From contig JAGAPD010000007.1 of the NCBI GenBank assembly GCA_017623435.1, forward strand, positions 1 through 59,333: a stretch of 59,333 nt of DNA, read 5' to 3'. The notes under the pieces were generated by a model. That model made no database searches. It worked only from the letters and a program-made list of their open reading frames with translations, and was not told the origin of the DNA. The translations under genes were made by a program, and so were the position numbers. This DNA comes from Clostridia bacterium (GTDB taxonomy: Bacteria > Bacillota > Clostridia > Christensenellales > Pumilibacteraceae). Shown here piece by piece: positions 8,173 to 19,080 of this stretch (positions are counted from its first letter, which is position 1; each line of letters begins with the position of its first letter).

Positions 8173-11100
8173 ATGAAAAAATTCACGAAAATCATAATTG
8201 CGTTGATAATGGTTATTGCGTCCGTGCTTACCGTTTCGGCGTGTCAGACGGTAGATAGCATCTCCGTTAAGACTGCACCGCAAACCACTTATCTCGTAGG
8301 ACAAAATCTTAATCTTACGGGTGGTGAGCTTACCGCCGTGACTAACAACGGAGAAGAGGTTATCAGTATGACGAGCTCCGACGTGTCCGTCAGCGGATAT
8401 AACGCTCAGCAAAAGGGTACGCAAACGCTTACCGTTTCTTACAAGAACGCGTCCACCACGCTTGAGGTAAAGGTAGTCGACAGAGTAACCGCTGAAAACT
8501 ACAACAAGGATTACTTCGTAGGCGACACGTTCGACACTTCTGCAGGAAGAATCAGAATCACGAGAGACAACGGTTCGTCCTACACCGTAGCAATCAGCGA
8601 CGAAAAAGTAACGTTTGGCGAAATTACGGCAACGCAGGCAGGCGAGAGCACGGTCACCGTTGATTACGTAAACGGCACGGTTGCTTATTCGGGCGAAGTT
8701 GCTATCACGGTGCACGACGTTGAGGATATGCAGTTCGTAAAGCCCACCAAGATTTCCTACTTCACGCACGACGACGGAATCAATCTTGCAGGCGGATACA
8801 TAACGCTTATCGGTAACGACGGCGAGCTTGAAAAAGATATCCCCCTTACCAAAGCAACGGTCAGCGGATTTGATTTGTCCGCTGTAACCAAAGCAGACAA
8901 GGGCACGGCCGTAACTCAAAAGGTTTCGCTTAGCTACGGCGGAGAAACCTTCACCTACGACGTTAAAATTACCTACACCGACGTAAACGAGATTAAAGCA
9001 AACGCTCAAAGCTTTGCCGGTTACGAGTGGGAAGGCGCGGAAATGCCCGAGTACACCGCAGAAGAGGGTGAAAAGGCAATCGAAACGGTTAAAATGTTCA
9101 GCGAGCTTGACGAGGCGCATAAATCGCTCATCACCGAAGACGAGCTTCTTGCCGTATCCCGTCTTGCTTACGCTCACGCGTTTGACAAATGGTACGCTGA
9201 CTCTGAAAATTACAAATCCACCTTTAAGCTTAACGGTGACGGAATCGCGTTCGTTTGCAAAGATAAAGCTTTGGTTGAGGCAGACCTTGCAGTTTTAGCT
9301 GGCGACTGTGATTTCTACAAGTACGGCGAAGTGATTATGGACGTAATCGAGCTCTTCCCCGAAAACGTACTTGGCCTTGCGCTTGCGGACAAAGTAGTAA
9401 TTGCTTTCTACGGTCAGTCGCTTTTGGAATTCGGTGAAGATTATATCGAGTTCTACGAGGCAATGAACTTCGGTGACTGCCCTTACGTTAATATCGACAC
9501 GTTCAAATCTGACGTTTTACCTCTTCTTCAGTTCTCGGTAAAACTTGCTAACGCAGTTCCTGCTGCTTGCACTCCCGATAACGTAAACGAGTACAAAGCT
9601 CAACTTGATTCTGCGTTCGACCTTATTAAAAACAGCGCTTATACCGATCCCCAGTTTTCGCAGTACTACTACGGCGTATCCGCTTGGAGAGAAAAAGACG
9701 ACTTGGCTGAAATCTTGTTTGCTTACCTCTACGCTGACGACGTTAACACCGAGGGGATGAACTTGCTCGCTAACGTAATGCTCCCCAACAAGGTTTACGA
9801 GATGTACGAAACCGTAATGTTTATGGTTGAATACGCTGCGGTAATGCAACTCACGCCCTCCGAGGCAATGGAGCAGGGCGCGTTGGTATACGACAGCTCC
9901 GAATACGTTTACTACTATTCTTACCTCAAAGAAATGGAAGAAAACTTCAAATCGGGTGCGTACGGAGAAATGAACAAGCACTTCTACGACAACGTTTTGC
10001 TTAACGGCTGGTTTGGCGTGGACGACGGTGGCGACTATTTGTGCACCAACCTTATTGACGAAATGACTTATTCGTCCGGTGGCTACTACACGATGCTCGG
10101 TTCGTGCTTTGGAATGGAAAAGAGCGTTGCGCTCCTTGACCAGTACGCTGAGATCGTAGGCAAGCTTTTACCTGAAACGCCCAGCTACGATTCAGTATAT
10201 CCCTTCTCCAGTCAGTACGGCACGGATATCGAAAATCTTTTTAATGCGTTCGTGAATTTGTCTCCGGCAGAGCAGAGTGGATTTATCTGCGTTCTTAACG
10301 TTTACTACGAATACAAATTGCCCGAAATTTCTTTCGACCAAATGACCGAAAGAAAAATGCTTGAAACCATTTTCGGCGACACGCTTGAAAACGTACTTGC
10401 AGGTCTTGGTTATACCGGCTCGGTAGAGGACATCTTCGGCACGGAGCTTAACACGACCTACTATATGACCGAGTTTGCCCGCGTAATCGTTGAATATTAC
10501 AAAGACAAGCTTACCACCATCAACCTTGACAAAGCGTTCCATAATCTTCTCCGCGCAATCGAGTATTACACGCTCCGTTACTCCTACGACGACGCTCACT
10601 ACAATTTCGTAAAGTACTTTGGCGAAGTAACGACGGCTTACGATACGGTATTTACCGACGCTGAAAGAGCGGAATTCGACGCAAACTTCAGTACGATCTA
10701 CAAAAAGTATCTCAACCTTGCTAAGATCCACGAAGAAGGATACGAAGTTACCTACCTTGGCGACTGGGCTGACGATTTTGCACTCTTGGAGCAAGCCGCT
10801 CAAACGGCAGTTGAGGCTTACGCCGCTCTTCAAAGCGGTGAAATTGCCGCAAGCGCACTTTATATCGCAAGTGAGAAGGTAAACGCAATCGTAAACGACA
10901 TCTTGAAAAACGCTCCTGCGGACGTTTTATACGCGTTTAATTACGAGCCTATCCTTGAATACACTTACGAGTATACCGATCCCGAAGGCAACAGCGAAAT
11001 GGTTACCATTAACTACACGGGCGACTTCTTCGCAAGCTACGTTCGTTACACGCTTAACGAGGTAACCTCCATTATCGATATGCACGGCGTCGTTAGCGAC

Positions 11101-11565
11101 GAAGTAAACGCGTTCTTTGCATTAGCTTACGACGTAACGTTTGCTAACGCGTTCCTTCCCGAAGGCGAAACGATTGCTAAGCAGACGATCGTCGACACTA
11201 TGAAGGCGTTTGACACGCTTAGCGCAATCGATAAAGAAGTATTTTACGTGTTCGATATCTACAGCGGTAGCGATTACCCCTTCTACACGCTTATGCTTAT
11301 GGATTACTTTGCGTCCGTGATGAGTGAAGAGGCGGCTAAGGTTGCAAACGACTTTATGATGGAATTGCAAACGGCTTGCGTATTCTACGAAAATTCGGGT
11401 AGCGTATCCGACCTTGAAGAACTTAAGCTTGCGCTTGAAAAGGTCACGACCGCTTACGACGCGCTTTCCGATAGCGACAAAGAAAGCTTTGAATTCATCT
11501 ACGAAATTTACTCCGCTTGGGTAGATAAGTGCGAACAGATGATTGCAGACGCTGAAAATCAGTAA
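8173..11565 (+). CDS. Large lipoprotein with N-terminal Ig-like domains and long helical region
   Basis: 1130 residues preceded by TAGGAGGT. A lipobox VSAC places the lipidated cysteine at residue 24. Three bacterial Ig-like domains follow (about 27-98, 100-180 and 183-277), each with the xTYxVG start and a closing TVxVxY strand typical of the group-3 Ig-like family. The remaining ~850 residues are acidic, rich in Tyr, Ala and Glu and look mainly alpha-helical; I recognise no family there. It has its own promoter and a terminator-like hairpin behind it, so it is probably monocistronic. Extracellular location is well supported. A role as a scaffold or substrate-capture protein beside the protease and peptide importer is inference only. 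Confidence 0.7.
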   Translation: MKKFTKIIIALIMVIASVLTVSACQTVDSISVKTAPQTTYLVGQNLNLTGGELTAVTNNGEEVISMTSSDVSVSGYNAQQKGTQTLTVSYKNASTTLEVKVVDRVTAENYNKDYFVGDTFDTSAGRIRITRDNGSSYTVAISDEKVTFGEITATQAGESTVTVDYVNGTVAYSGEVAITVHDVEDMQFVKPTKISYFTHDDGINLAGGYITLIGNDGELEKDIPLTKATVSGFDLSAVTKADKGTAVTQKVSLSYGGETFTYDVKITYTDVNEIKANAQSFAGYEWEGAEMPEYTAEEGEKAIETVKMFSELDEAHKSLITEDELLAVSRLAYAHAFDKWYADSENYKSTFKLNGDGIAFVCKDKALVEADLAVLAGDCDFYKYGEVIMDVIELFPENVLGLALADKVVIAFYGQSLLEFGEDYIEFYEAMNFGDCPYVNIDTFKSDVLPLLQFSVKLANAVPAACTPDNVNEYKAQLDSAFDLIKNSAYTDPQFSQYYYGVSAWREKDDLAEILFAYLYADDVNTEGMNLLANVMLPNKVYEMYETVMFMVEYAAVMQLTPSEAMEQGALVYDSSEYVYYYSYLKEMEENFKSGAYGEMNKHFYDNVLLNGWFGVDDGGDYLCTNLIDEMTYSSGGYYTMLGSCFGMEKSVALLDQYAEIVGKLLPETPSYDSVYPFSSQYGTDIENLFNAFVNLSPAEQSGFICVLNVYYEYKLPEISFDQMTERKMLETIFGDTLENVLAGLGYTGSVEDIFGTELNTTYYMTEFARVIVEYYKDKLTTINLDKAFHNLLRAIEYYTLRYSYDDAHYNFVKYFGEVTTAYDTVFTDAERAEFDANFSTIYKKYLNLAKIHEEGYEVTYLGDWADDFALLEQAAQTAVEAYAALQSGEIAASALYIASEKVNAIVNDILKNAPADVLYAFNYEPILEYTYEYTDPEGNSEMVTINYTGDFFASYVRYTLNEVTSIIDMHGVVSDEVNAFFALAYDVTFANAFLPEGETIAKQTIVDTMKAFDTLSAIDKEVFYVFDIYSGSDYPFYTLMLMDYFASVMSEEAAKVANDFMMELQTACVFYENSGSVSDLEELKLALEKVTTAYDALSDSDKESFEFIYEIYSAWVDKCEQMIADAENQ

Positions 11566-11574
11566 AAAAAACGA

Positions 11575-11603
11575 TCTCTCCCTTACGGGAAGTAGGGGAG
11601 AGA
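11575..11603 (+). terminator. Hairpin behind the Ig-like lipoprotein gene
   Basis: An eight-pair stem, TCTCTCCC (11575-11582) with GGGAGAGA (11596-11603), starts nine bases after the stop codon. No T-run follows, so it may be a weak terminator or an RNA 3'-end stabiliser. Confidence 0.45.
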
Positions 11604-11623
11604 GCAAATAAACAAGTAACCCC

Positions 11624-11641
11624 AACAACGAAACCGTTGTT
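11624..11641 (+). other. Hairpin in the leader of the protease gene
   Basis: A perfect seven-pair stem, AACAACG (11624-11630) with CGTTGTT (11635-11641), has an AAAC loop. It ends 26 bases before the protease start codon and so may affect its translation or mark the end of the upstream transcript. Confidence 0.4.
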
Positions 11642-11667
11642 TACTACATAGAGAGGACATATAGACA

Positions 11668-14600
11668 ATGAACAAAATTAGAAAAATTACGGCAAAAGTA
11701 ATAGCGTTAGTCGTTGCGTTGAGTTTTATGTTGAGCGTTTTCCCGACCAACTTTAACCTCAACGTTAGCGAACAAAGCTACGCTCAAAACGCTGTTATTA
11801 AGAAGACTGACGTAAAGGTTAAAAACGACGTTACCAAATATTTTGACGATAGCGTAGTTTTCAAGCTTCCCGAGACGGCTTCTACCAGCGATAGAATTTC
11901 GGTTATCGTAGATATGAATACCGAAACGGTTATGGACGCTTACGAAGCGTCGGGTAGCGATATGCTTATCAAGGACTTCGTTCTTACCGACGAAGCAAGA
12001 GCAACCGCAAGCGACGTAGCAGTTAAGAATTTCAGCGCGTTGCGTAAGCTTACTCAAGCAGGCGTTACCTACGCACTTGGCGAGCAGTACGACACGCTTA
12101 TCGGCGGTTTTGAAATTTCTATCGATCCTGCTGATTTTGCTAAGGTTGCAAGCGTTTTGCCCGAGGCTGAGCTTATCGTAGGCGAAACGTACGAGGAATG
12201 TGCGACCGAAGTCGTAACTAACGAAGTCGACGTTTACGAAACGGGTATCTTTGATAGCTCCAAGTCGCAATACCAAGGTGACGGCGTAGTCGTAGCAGTA
12301 CTTGATACCGGACTTGACTACACGCACACCGCGTTCAGCGTAGATAACTTCACGACGACTACCGAGGCACTTACCTTTGATAAGGTTTCCGCTAAAATCA
12401 GTCAGACGGCAGCGGCAGGATACACCCCCGGTCTTACGGGCGAGGACGTTTACCTTAACAAGAAAATCCCCTTCGCTTACGACTACGGTGACAAAGATCC
12501 TGACGTTCTTCCTATCAGTAGTGAGCACGGTACTCACGTTGCCGGCGTTATCGCAGGTCACGACGACGTAATCACGGGCGTTGCTCCTAACGCACAGCTT
12601 GCGATTATGAAGGTATTCTCCGATACCGCTACGGGTGCAAAAACCTCTTGGATTTTGGCAGCTCTTGAGGACTGCGTAGTAATGGGCGTTGACGTAATCA
12701 ATATGTCGCTCGGTACGTCCTGCGGATTCTCCAGAGAAGTGGACAAGGAAAACGTTAACGAAATTTACGACAGAATCGGCGAGGCTGGTATTTCGCTTAT
12801 CTGCGCAGCGTCCAACGATGCAAACGCTACGTCTGGATCTGAAAAGAACGGTGCTAACCCCTTGACCAAGCATCCCGACTCTGGTACGGTTGGCGCTCCC
12901 TCCACCTTCGAGGCTGCGTTGTCCGTAGCGTCGGTTGACGGTGTAAAAACGCCTTACCTTCTTTTCAATAACGAAATCTTGTACTTCACCGAGGCGTCCT
13001 CTAACGACGGTAAGCCCAGAGACTTCGTAAGCGAAGTTCTCTCCACCGTAGGCGACGACGTTGACTCGCACGAATTTGAATTCGTAACTATCCCCGGTAT
13101 CGGTCGTTCCAGCGACTATCCCGAAGACGGCGACTTCTACGCTGGCAAAATCGTTTTGGTAAAGCGTGGTACGACGACGTTCGAGGATAAGATTCGTATT
13201 GCTCTTAAGGAAAAGGGCGCTGCCGGTGTTATCATTTACAACAACGTTTCCGGTACTATTATGATGGCAGTTGGTGATAACGTTGGTGCTGCGTGCTCCA
13301 TTTCCCAAGACCAAGGTGAAATGCTTGCGGCAGCTGGTACGGGTAAACTTCTTATCAGTAAGGCAAACGAGGCTGGTCCTTTCATGTCCGACTTCTCGTC
13401 GTGGGGCCCCACCTCCGACCTTAGAATCAAGCCCGAAATTACCGCTCACGGTGGCGAAATTCTTTCTGCAGTTCCCGGACAAGACTACGACAGATTGTCG
13501 GGTACTTCGATGGCTGCTCCCAACCAGGCAGGCGCTGCAGCGCTTATCCGTCAGTACGTAAAGTATAGCGGAGTATTCGGAGCAGAGGCTGACCTTGATC
13601 CCATTGCAGTAACTGACCTCGTAAATCAGCTTATGATGTCTACTGCCGATATCGTTTACAACAAGAACGGTATTCCCTACGCAGTTAGAAAGCAGGGCGC
13701 AGGTCTAGTAAATATTTATAAAGCACAAACTTCCGCAGCTTACCTTACCACTTACGACGTGGACGGTAACAAGATGAAGAAAACCAAGCTTGAGCTTGGC
13801 GACGACGAGCAGAGAACGGGCGTGTACGAAATGAAGTTCGATATTAACAATATCAGCAACGCAACCGTTTCGTACGATATCGCATCCCTCGTAACCACCG
13901 AGGGCGTAAGCGAAACCTACACCAGCCACGACGACACGACCTCCACTATGGACGGTTACTTGTTCGAAGACGCGGTTCTCGAAGTTATTTCGGTAACGGG
14001 TGAAGGCTCGAAGGAAGACAACGTAGTTACCGTTGACGCAAACAAGAGCGCAACCGTAACTGTAAAGATTACTCTTTCTGAAAAAGACAAGAAGTACATT
14101 GAAAGCTCGTTTGAAAACGGTATGTACGTCGAAGGCTTCGTAACCCTTACCGCAAAAGAGGGTACTGACGTAAGCCTCAGCGTTCCCTTCCTTTCGTTCT
14201 ACGGCAACTGGATGGAAGCGCCCATCTTCGACGAAGAGTATTACGATACTCACAAGGACGAAATCAACGAAGGTCTTGACGTAGCGGATAAGCTTATGCC
14301 TGACGCTTACGCGACCACCGTTATCGGCGGTATGTATAGCGACTACATTGCTTACCTTGGTAGCTACTACTTCCAGCAAGATCCCTCGACCACGAAGATT
14401 GCCGCTAATAAAGAATATATAGCAATCTCCAACTACGAGGACGGCGAGCAGAGTACGATTAACAGCATTTACGGAATTTGGGCAGGCTTGCTCAGAAACG
14501 TAAAAGAGGCTAATATCGTTATTACCGAGGACGCAACGGGCAGAGTTATTTACGAGCAGACCGAATATAACGTAAGAAAATCCTACTCCGGCGGTAACAA

Positions 14601-17600
14601 CGTTTACTCCGCAAGCCTAGATATGGATTTCTACGCGCTTGAGCATAACCTCAAGAACAATACCAGATATACCGTAAAAATTACTACTTATATCGACTAC
14701 GGCACGAAAGAGGAGCAGGACAAGTACAACGATCGTAACGTATTTGAATTCCCCCTCTACATCGACTACGAAGCACCCGTCGTAACGGGCGTTGAGTACC
14801 GCACCGAGTACGATAAATCTTCTAAGAAGACCAAACTTTTTGCAGACATCAGCGTATACGATAACCACTACGCAATGGCAATGCAACTTGGTCAGATTCT
14901 TCCCGAAAACTACGAAGAGACGGGTTACTACTTCACGATGAACTCCTTCGGAAGATACTTCACGCCCATCTATTCGTCGTACAATTCCACCTCCAAGGTA
15001 ATCGTTGAACTTACCGATTACATTGCGGATATCAAAAACTCCGTAAGCTCGAGCTTTGATGCCAGCGGTAACCTCGTCGTAGTGGAAAACAGCAATACCT
15101 TCTTGGTAACCTGTTACGACTACGCGCTCAACGTAGCACAGTACGAAATTTCCCTTCCTGACGAAATTATCGCAATGGCGTTCAAGGAAGAGCTTATCAA
15201 CCTCAGCCCCAACCAGACGCAGGACCTTTCGCAAATGATCGAAATGTACCCCTCTGATAGCTGGATGCAAACGCTTACCTTTGAGTCCTCTGACGAAAAC
15301 GTAGTTACCGTAGTTAACCAGACGCTTCTTGCAAAGAATAGTGGTGACGCGGTAATCACCGCAATCGGCTACGACGTAAACGGCAACGAGGTTCGTACTT
15401 CGCTTAACGTTCACGTTTACGCAGAAGGCGAAGACGGTTGGAAGAAATACACCGTACCTACCGTCAACAAGTTTGACGTAGTGGGATACGAAACTATCAA
15501 AGCGTTCTACAACATCTCGACTGAAGAGAGAGATATCGGTCTTACGGGCGGTATTTACGACTTTGGTAATTCCTCGCTTTTGGAAATGTTCCCCTCTGAA
15601 AGCGTAAAGATCAGATACGTGCTTGACTCCTACTTCCCTGAAAAGGGTGAGGTTAAGTTCTCCAGCGGTAACAAGAAAGTCGTAACCGTTGACGAGGACG
15701 GCGTAATCACCGCTCAAACAAAGGGTAACGCAGTTATTAACGTTGACTTCTACTTCGACGGAGTTAAGACTAATAACTCTAAGCGTATCAGCATTTCCGT
15801 AAAAGATCCTTTCACCATCAACAGTATTTACTTGTTGAGCTACCAAGGTCTTGGCGGCGAAGTAATCGTTCCTGCTAACCGCGGTATTACCCACATTTAT
15901 ATGTACGCGTTCTCTGGCTACGAGTACGTAGACAAAGATCCTGCCGCAGGCGACATCATCGACGAAGAAGATCCTTTTCTTATTAAGATGTCTGCAATCG
16001 GTGAAGACACGATTAAGAAAGTCGTTATTCCCGAAGGCGTAACGCACATTGACGAGGCAGCGTTCTCCAAGCTTACTGCTCTTGAAGAAGTAGTATTGCC
16101 CTCGACGCTTATCAACATCGCGAACGACGCGTTCAAGGGTTGTACGAAACTTAAGAAAATCAACCTTGGCAACGTTAAGTTCATCAACAAATCCGCGTTC
16201 AGCGGTTGCGTGCTTGAAGAGGTTGACCTTTCTTCCGTAGTTGCAATCGGTAACTACGCGTTCGAAGGCTGTAAGATTAAGTCGGTAGTATTGCCCGAAA
16301 CCTCGCAGTCGCTCGGTATCGGCGCGTTCGGATACAACACCGCGCTTAAGAGCGTAACCTTCAAAGCACCCAAGATCAAGATCGGTACCAGCGTATTTGA
16401 AGGATGTTCTTCGCTTAACAGCATTGACATCAACGCAGCGGTTATTGCTGACTACGCTTTCCAAGGATGTGAAGCCTTGTTGCAGGTAAGATTTGGTAAA
16501 GACGTTTCGGTTATCGGCAAGTACGCTTTCGCCGCAACCAACGTAAGCAAGTTCGAAGTAGACAGCGCAAACACCACGTTCACCACGCAGGAAAACGGCG
16601 CACTCCTTTACAGAGGAACTGAGCTTGCACTCGTAGCACCCAAGTACGCAGGCAATAACGGCGCAGTAACGCTTCCGACCGCTACGGCAATCGGCGCAGG
16701 CGCGTTCGCAGCGAACACCAACGTCGTTTCCGTAACCGCTCCGCTCGTTAAGAAAGTAGGGGAGTACGCGTTCGCAGAGTGTGCGTCGCTCAAGACCGTT
16801 AAGATGGATAGTCTTACCGAAATCGGCGACTACGCGTTCGCAGTAACCTCGCTTCTTGCAACGCCCAACCTTTCCGAAGTTAAGACCATTGGTGCTTACG
16901 CATTCGCAGGTATTATGGACAACGAAGGCTATATCTACTCCAACAAGATTACCTCCGTTAACATTCCCGCCGGCGCAGAAGTAGGCGCGTACGCGTTCTA
17001 CCTCAACGTAGCGCTTGAAACGGTTAAAATCGGCGCTAACGCCGTAATCGGCAACAACGCGTTCGAAGCACCTATGTACTACTACGACATTGAGAATATG
17101 ATGGCAATTGATCCCGAGTGGACGCTCCAGAACATCAATACCATTCTTAATGAAATGTACAAAAAATACACCTACACCGCAGAATCCAACGGTCAGACCA
17201 AAACCTACGAATACTATAGCTACGACGCGGCTAAGACGACTATCGCAACTATTGAGTCCGTAGAAATTGGCGACGGCGTTATCGTTGGCGACTACGCGTT
17301 TGCAGGAAACATCAACCTTACCACGCTTACGCTTGGTAACAACACCCAGCTTGGCGACTACGCGTTTATGAACAACCGTTCGCTTATCAACGTTGACTTT
17401 AGCAAGGTTAAGAGCATCGGCGCATACGCGTTTGGCGGTGAAAGATTCAACGACTTCTGCCTCGACGGCGATACCCTCCTTTACGCAGGAGTTTGGGAAT
17501 ATATCGACGGCGAATGGGCTAACGTAGATTACGTTTACACCACGCTTGCTCCCAAGTTCGAAGTAGTGGACCTTACCACGATTGAACACCTTGGCGAAGG

Positions 17601-19080
17601 CGCGTTCTACAACAATAGCGCAATCACCACCGTAATCTTTAAGGACGAATCGCTTATCGGTGACGAAAAGCCCGAGCTTACCGGCATTGCTGACGCAGTA
17701 TTTGCAGGATGTACGTCGCTCGTTAACGTAACGCTTCCTTCTTATATCACCTCCGTTGGTATGGCGTCGTTCAGAGAAACGGCAATTAAGACCGTTGACC
17801 TTTCTAACGTAACCTTTATCGACGACTTGGCTTACTCCATTACCGAGCTTGAAACGGTAACCCTTCGTGAAGGTGCGTCCATTCCTTACGGCGCGTTCGC
17901 AAGTTGCTTTAACCTTACTACCGTAAACAACCTTGACAAAGCAGTATTTATCGGCGACTCCGCATTCTTCATGTGTGGACTTACCGCAGTTGACCTTACC
18001 AGTGTAAAGCACCTCGGAAGCTTCGCGTTTGAAGCCTCTGAAGTAACGGACGTAAAATTCGGTAACGTGCTTGCTTCCGTTGGACAAAACCCCTTCGCGG
18101 ATTGTCAGATCGGCGAATTTGTGGTTGAAAGCGAAATCGTTCTTAACGGCGCTGTGGTTGGTATTGACTCGACCTCTACCTTCGATATCAGCGAAACCGT
18201 TAAGGTAATCGACGGCGTTATCTACCAGATCACCCCCAACGGTGCGTACGAGCTTATTACTTATCCTACCTTAAAAGACGACTTGAATTACTCCGTAGTT
18301 GAAGGAACGACCAGAATCAGCGACAAGGCGTTCGTAAACGTACAGGGCTTGCGCGACGTAACTATCGCCAGCACGGTAACGGCTATCGGCGACAAGGCGT
18401 TCTTCGGTTGTGACAACCTCAAGACCGTAGTATTCAGAAGCTACTACGCGCCCAAGCTTGAAGAAGAGTTTGACGTAAATTACAACACTATCGAAAACTA
18501 TCCCATCAGCGGTGACTACTACGGCTACGAGGGATTGGGAATTTCTCCCTACTTTATGTGGAACATCGGTCAAAACAACATCTTCTACGGCGCTAACTTC
18601 GTTGACTATATCGGACGCGTTGAAGACAAGCTCGTTATGGTAAAACCCGCTAACGGTATGTACTACGATTCGTTCATTTACGGTCAGTATTTCGTCACGA
18701 TAGTAGAGGGTAGCAACGCGGCAGTTCAGGCAACGCTTGACGTAATTGATTTGATTGCTCAGCTTCCTTACACCATCACGCTTAACGACGAAGAGCAGGT
18801 TAAAGCAATCCGTGCAGCGTACGATATGCTCCCGTCTATCGATCAAAAGGCGCTCGTAACTAACTACGGCGTGCTTGAAAAGGCAGAATCGATGATTGAT
18901 TATCTCCATAATCGTGACGACGTTATTCCTCCCGTGATCGTTGATCCCGATATGCCCGAGGTAAACGCTAATCAGTCCTTGCCCGTATACGCACTCGTAA
19001 TTATTATCGTAGAAAGCGTAATCATCCTCGCAGGAGGAGCGTTCGCAGTTTACTGGTTCGTTATTAAAAGAAAAAAATAA
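11668..19080 (+). CDS. Giant membrane-anchored S8 (subtilisin-like) protease with BspA LRR array
   Basis: 2470 residues, the largest gene here. A signal peptide (about 1-38) and pro-region lead to a subtilase domain with a complete triad: D213 in VLDTGLDY, H287 in HGTHVAG and S614 in GTSMAAP. A protease-associated (PA) domain is inserted between His and Ser (about 470-560, GKIVLVKRG motif). This matches large cell-envelope proteinases. Beta-rich domains and two Big-2-like Ig domains follow (about 1190-1250 and 1325-1375). A BspA leucine-rich array spans about 1387-2260. The C-terminus is one membrane helix (about 2437-2463) with a KRKK tail; there is no LPXTG motif. It should digest protein at the cell surface. 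Peptide importer genes follow in the same direction. A protease joined to an LRR array this long is unusual. Confidence 0.85.
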   Translation: MNKIRKITAKVIALVVALSFMLSVFPTNFNLNVSEQSYAQNAVIKKTDVKVKNDVTKYFDDSVVFKLPETASTSDRISVIVDMNTETVMDAYEASGSDMLIKDFVLTDEARATASDVAVKNFSALRKLTQAGVTYALGEQYDTLIGGFEISIDPADFAKVASVLPEAELIVGETYEECATEVVTNEVDVYETGIFDSSKSQYQGDGVVVAVLDTGLDYTHTAFSVDNFTTTTEALTFDKVSAKISQTAAAGYTPGLTGEDVYLNKKIPFAYDYGDKDPDVLPISSEHGTHVAGVIAGHDDVITGVAPNAQLAIMKVFSDTATGAKTSWILAALEDCVVMGVDVINMSLGTSCGFSREVDKENVNEIYDRIGEAGISLICAASNDANATSGSEKNGANPLTKHPDSGTVGAPSTFEAALSVASVDGVKTPYLLFNNEILYFTEASSNDGKPRDFVSEVLSTVGDDVDSHEFEFVTIPGIGRSSDYPEDGDFYAGKIVLVKRGTTTFEDKIRIALKEKGAAGVIIYNNVSGTIMMAVGDNVGAACSISQDQGEMLAAAGTGKLLISKANEAGPFMSDFSSWGPTSDLRIKPEITAHGGEILSAVPGQDYDRLSGTSMAAPNQAGAAALIRQYVKYSGVFGAEADLDPIAVTDLVNQLMMSTADIVYNKNGIPYAVRKQGAGLVNIYKAQTSAAYLTTYDVDGNKMKKTKLELGDDEQRTGVYEMKFDINNISNATVSYDIASLVTTEGVSETYTSHDDTTSTMDGYLFEDAVLEVISVTGEGSKEDNVVTVDANKSATVTVKITLSEKDKKYIESSFENGMYVEGFVTLTAKEGTDVSLSVPFLSFYGNWMEAPIFDEEYYDTHKDEINEGLDVADKLMPDAYATTVIGGMYSDYIAYLGSYYFQQDPSTTKIAANKEYIAISNYEDGEQSTINSIYGIWAGLLRNVKEANIVITEDATGRVIYEQTEYNVRKSYSGGNNVYSASLDMDFYALEHNLKNNTRYTVKITTYIDYGTKEEQDKYNDRNVFEFPLYIDYEAPVVTGVEYRTEYDKSSKKTKLFADISVYDNHYAMAMQLGQILPENYEETGYYFTMNSFGRYFTPIYSSYNSTSKVIVELTDYIADIKNSVSSSFDASGNLVVVENSNTFLVTCYDYALNVAQYEISLPDEIIAMAFKEELINLSPNQTQDLSQMIEMYPSDSWMQTLTFESSDENVVTVVNQTLLAKNSGDAVITAIGYDVNGNEVRTSLNVHVYAEGEDGWKKYTVPTVNKFDVVGYETIKAFYNISTEERDIGLTGGIYDFGNSSLLEMFPSESVKIRYVLDSYFPEKGEVKFSSGNKKVVTVDEDGVITAQTKGNAVINVDFYFDGVKTNNSKRISISVKDPFTINSIYLLSYQGLGGEVIVPANRGITHIYMYAFSGYEYVDKDPAAGDIIDEEDPFLIKMSAIGEDTIKKVVIPEGVTHIDEAAFSKLTALEEVVLPSTLINIANDAFKGCTKLKKINLGNVKFINKSAFSGCVLEEVDLSSVVAIGNYAFEGCKIKSVVLPETSQSLGIGAFGYNTALKSVTFKAPKIKIGTSVFEGCSSLNSIDINAAVIADYAFQGCEALLQVRFGKDVSVIGKYAFAATNVSKFEVDSANTTFTTQENGALLYRGTELALVAPKYAGNNGAVTLPTATAIGAGAFAANTNVVSVTAPLVKKVGEYAFAECASLKTVKMDSLTEIGDYAFAVTSLLATPNLSEVKTIGAYAFAGIMDNEGYIYSNKITSVNIPAGAEVGAYAFYLNVALETVKIGANAVIGNNAFEAPMYYYDIENMMAIDPEWTLQNINTILNEMYKKYTYTAESNGQTKTYEYYSYDAAKTTIATIESVEIGDGVIVGDYAFAGNINLTTLTLGNNTQLGDYAFMNNRSLINVDFSKVKSIGAYAFGGERFNDFCLDGDTLLYAGVWEYIDGEWANVDYVYTTLAPKFEVVDLTTIEHLGEGAFYNNSAITTVIFKDESLIGDEKPELTGIADAVFAGCTSLVNVTLPSYITSVGMASFRETAIKTVDLSNVTFIDDLAYSITELETVTLREGASIPYGAFASCFNLTTVNNLDKAVFIGDSAFFMCGLTAVDLTSVKHLGSFAFEASEVTDVKFGNVLASVGQNPFADCQIGEFVVESEIVLNGAVVGIDSTSTFDISETVKVIDGVIYQITPNGAYELITYPTLKDDLNYSVVEGTTRISDKAFVNVQGLRDVTIASTVTAIGDKAFFGCDNLKTVVFRSYYAPKLEEEFDVNYNTIENYPISGDYYGYEGLGISPYFMWNIGQNNIFYGANFVDYIGRVEDKLVMVKPANGMYYDSFIYGQYFVTIVEGSNAAVQATLDVIDLIAQLPYTITLNDEEQVKAIRAAYDMLPSIDQKALVTNYGVLEKAESMIDYLHNRDDVIPPVIVDPDMPEVNANQSLPVYALVIIIVESVIILAGGAFAVYWFVIKRKK

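Noticed and set aside
14617..18087. Very long open frame (over 1100 codons) on the minus strand opposite the giant protease gene
   Set aside because: It mirrors the protease reading frame and arises because the sense strand rarely uses codons that would give antisense stops. It has no domain, ribosome site or sensible composition.
18978..19080. Sortase anchor at the end of the giant protease
   Set aside because: There is a membrane helix and a basic tail but no LPXTG-like motif ahead of it.
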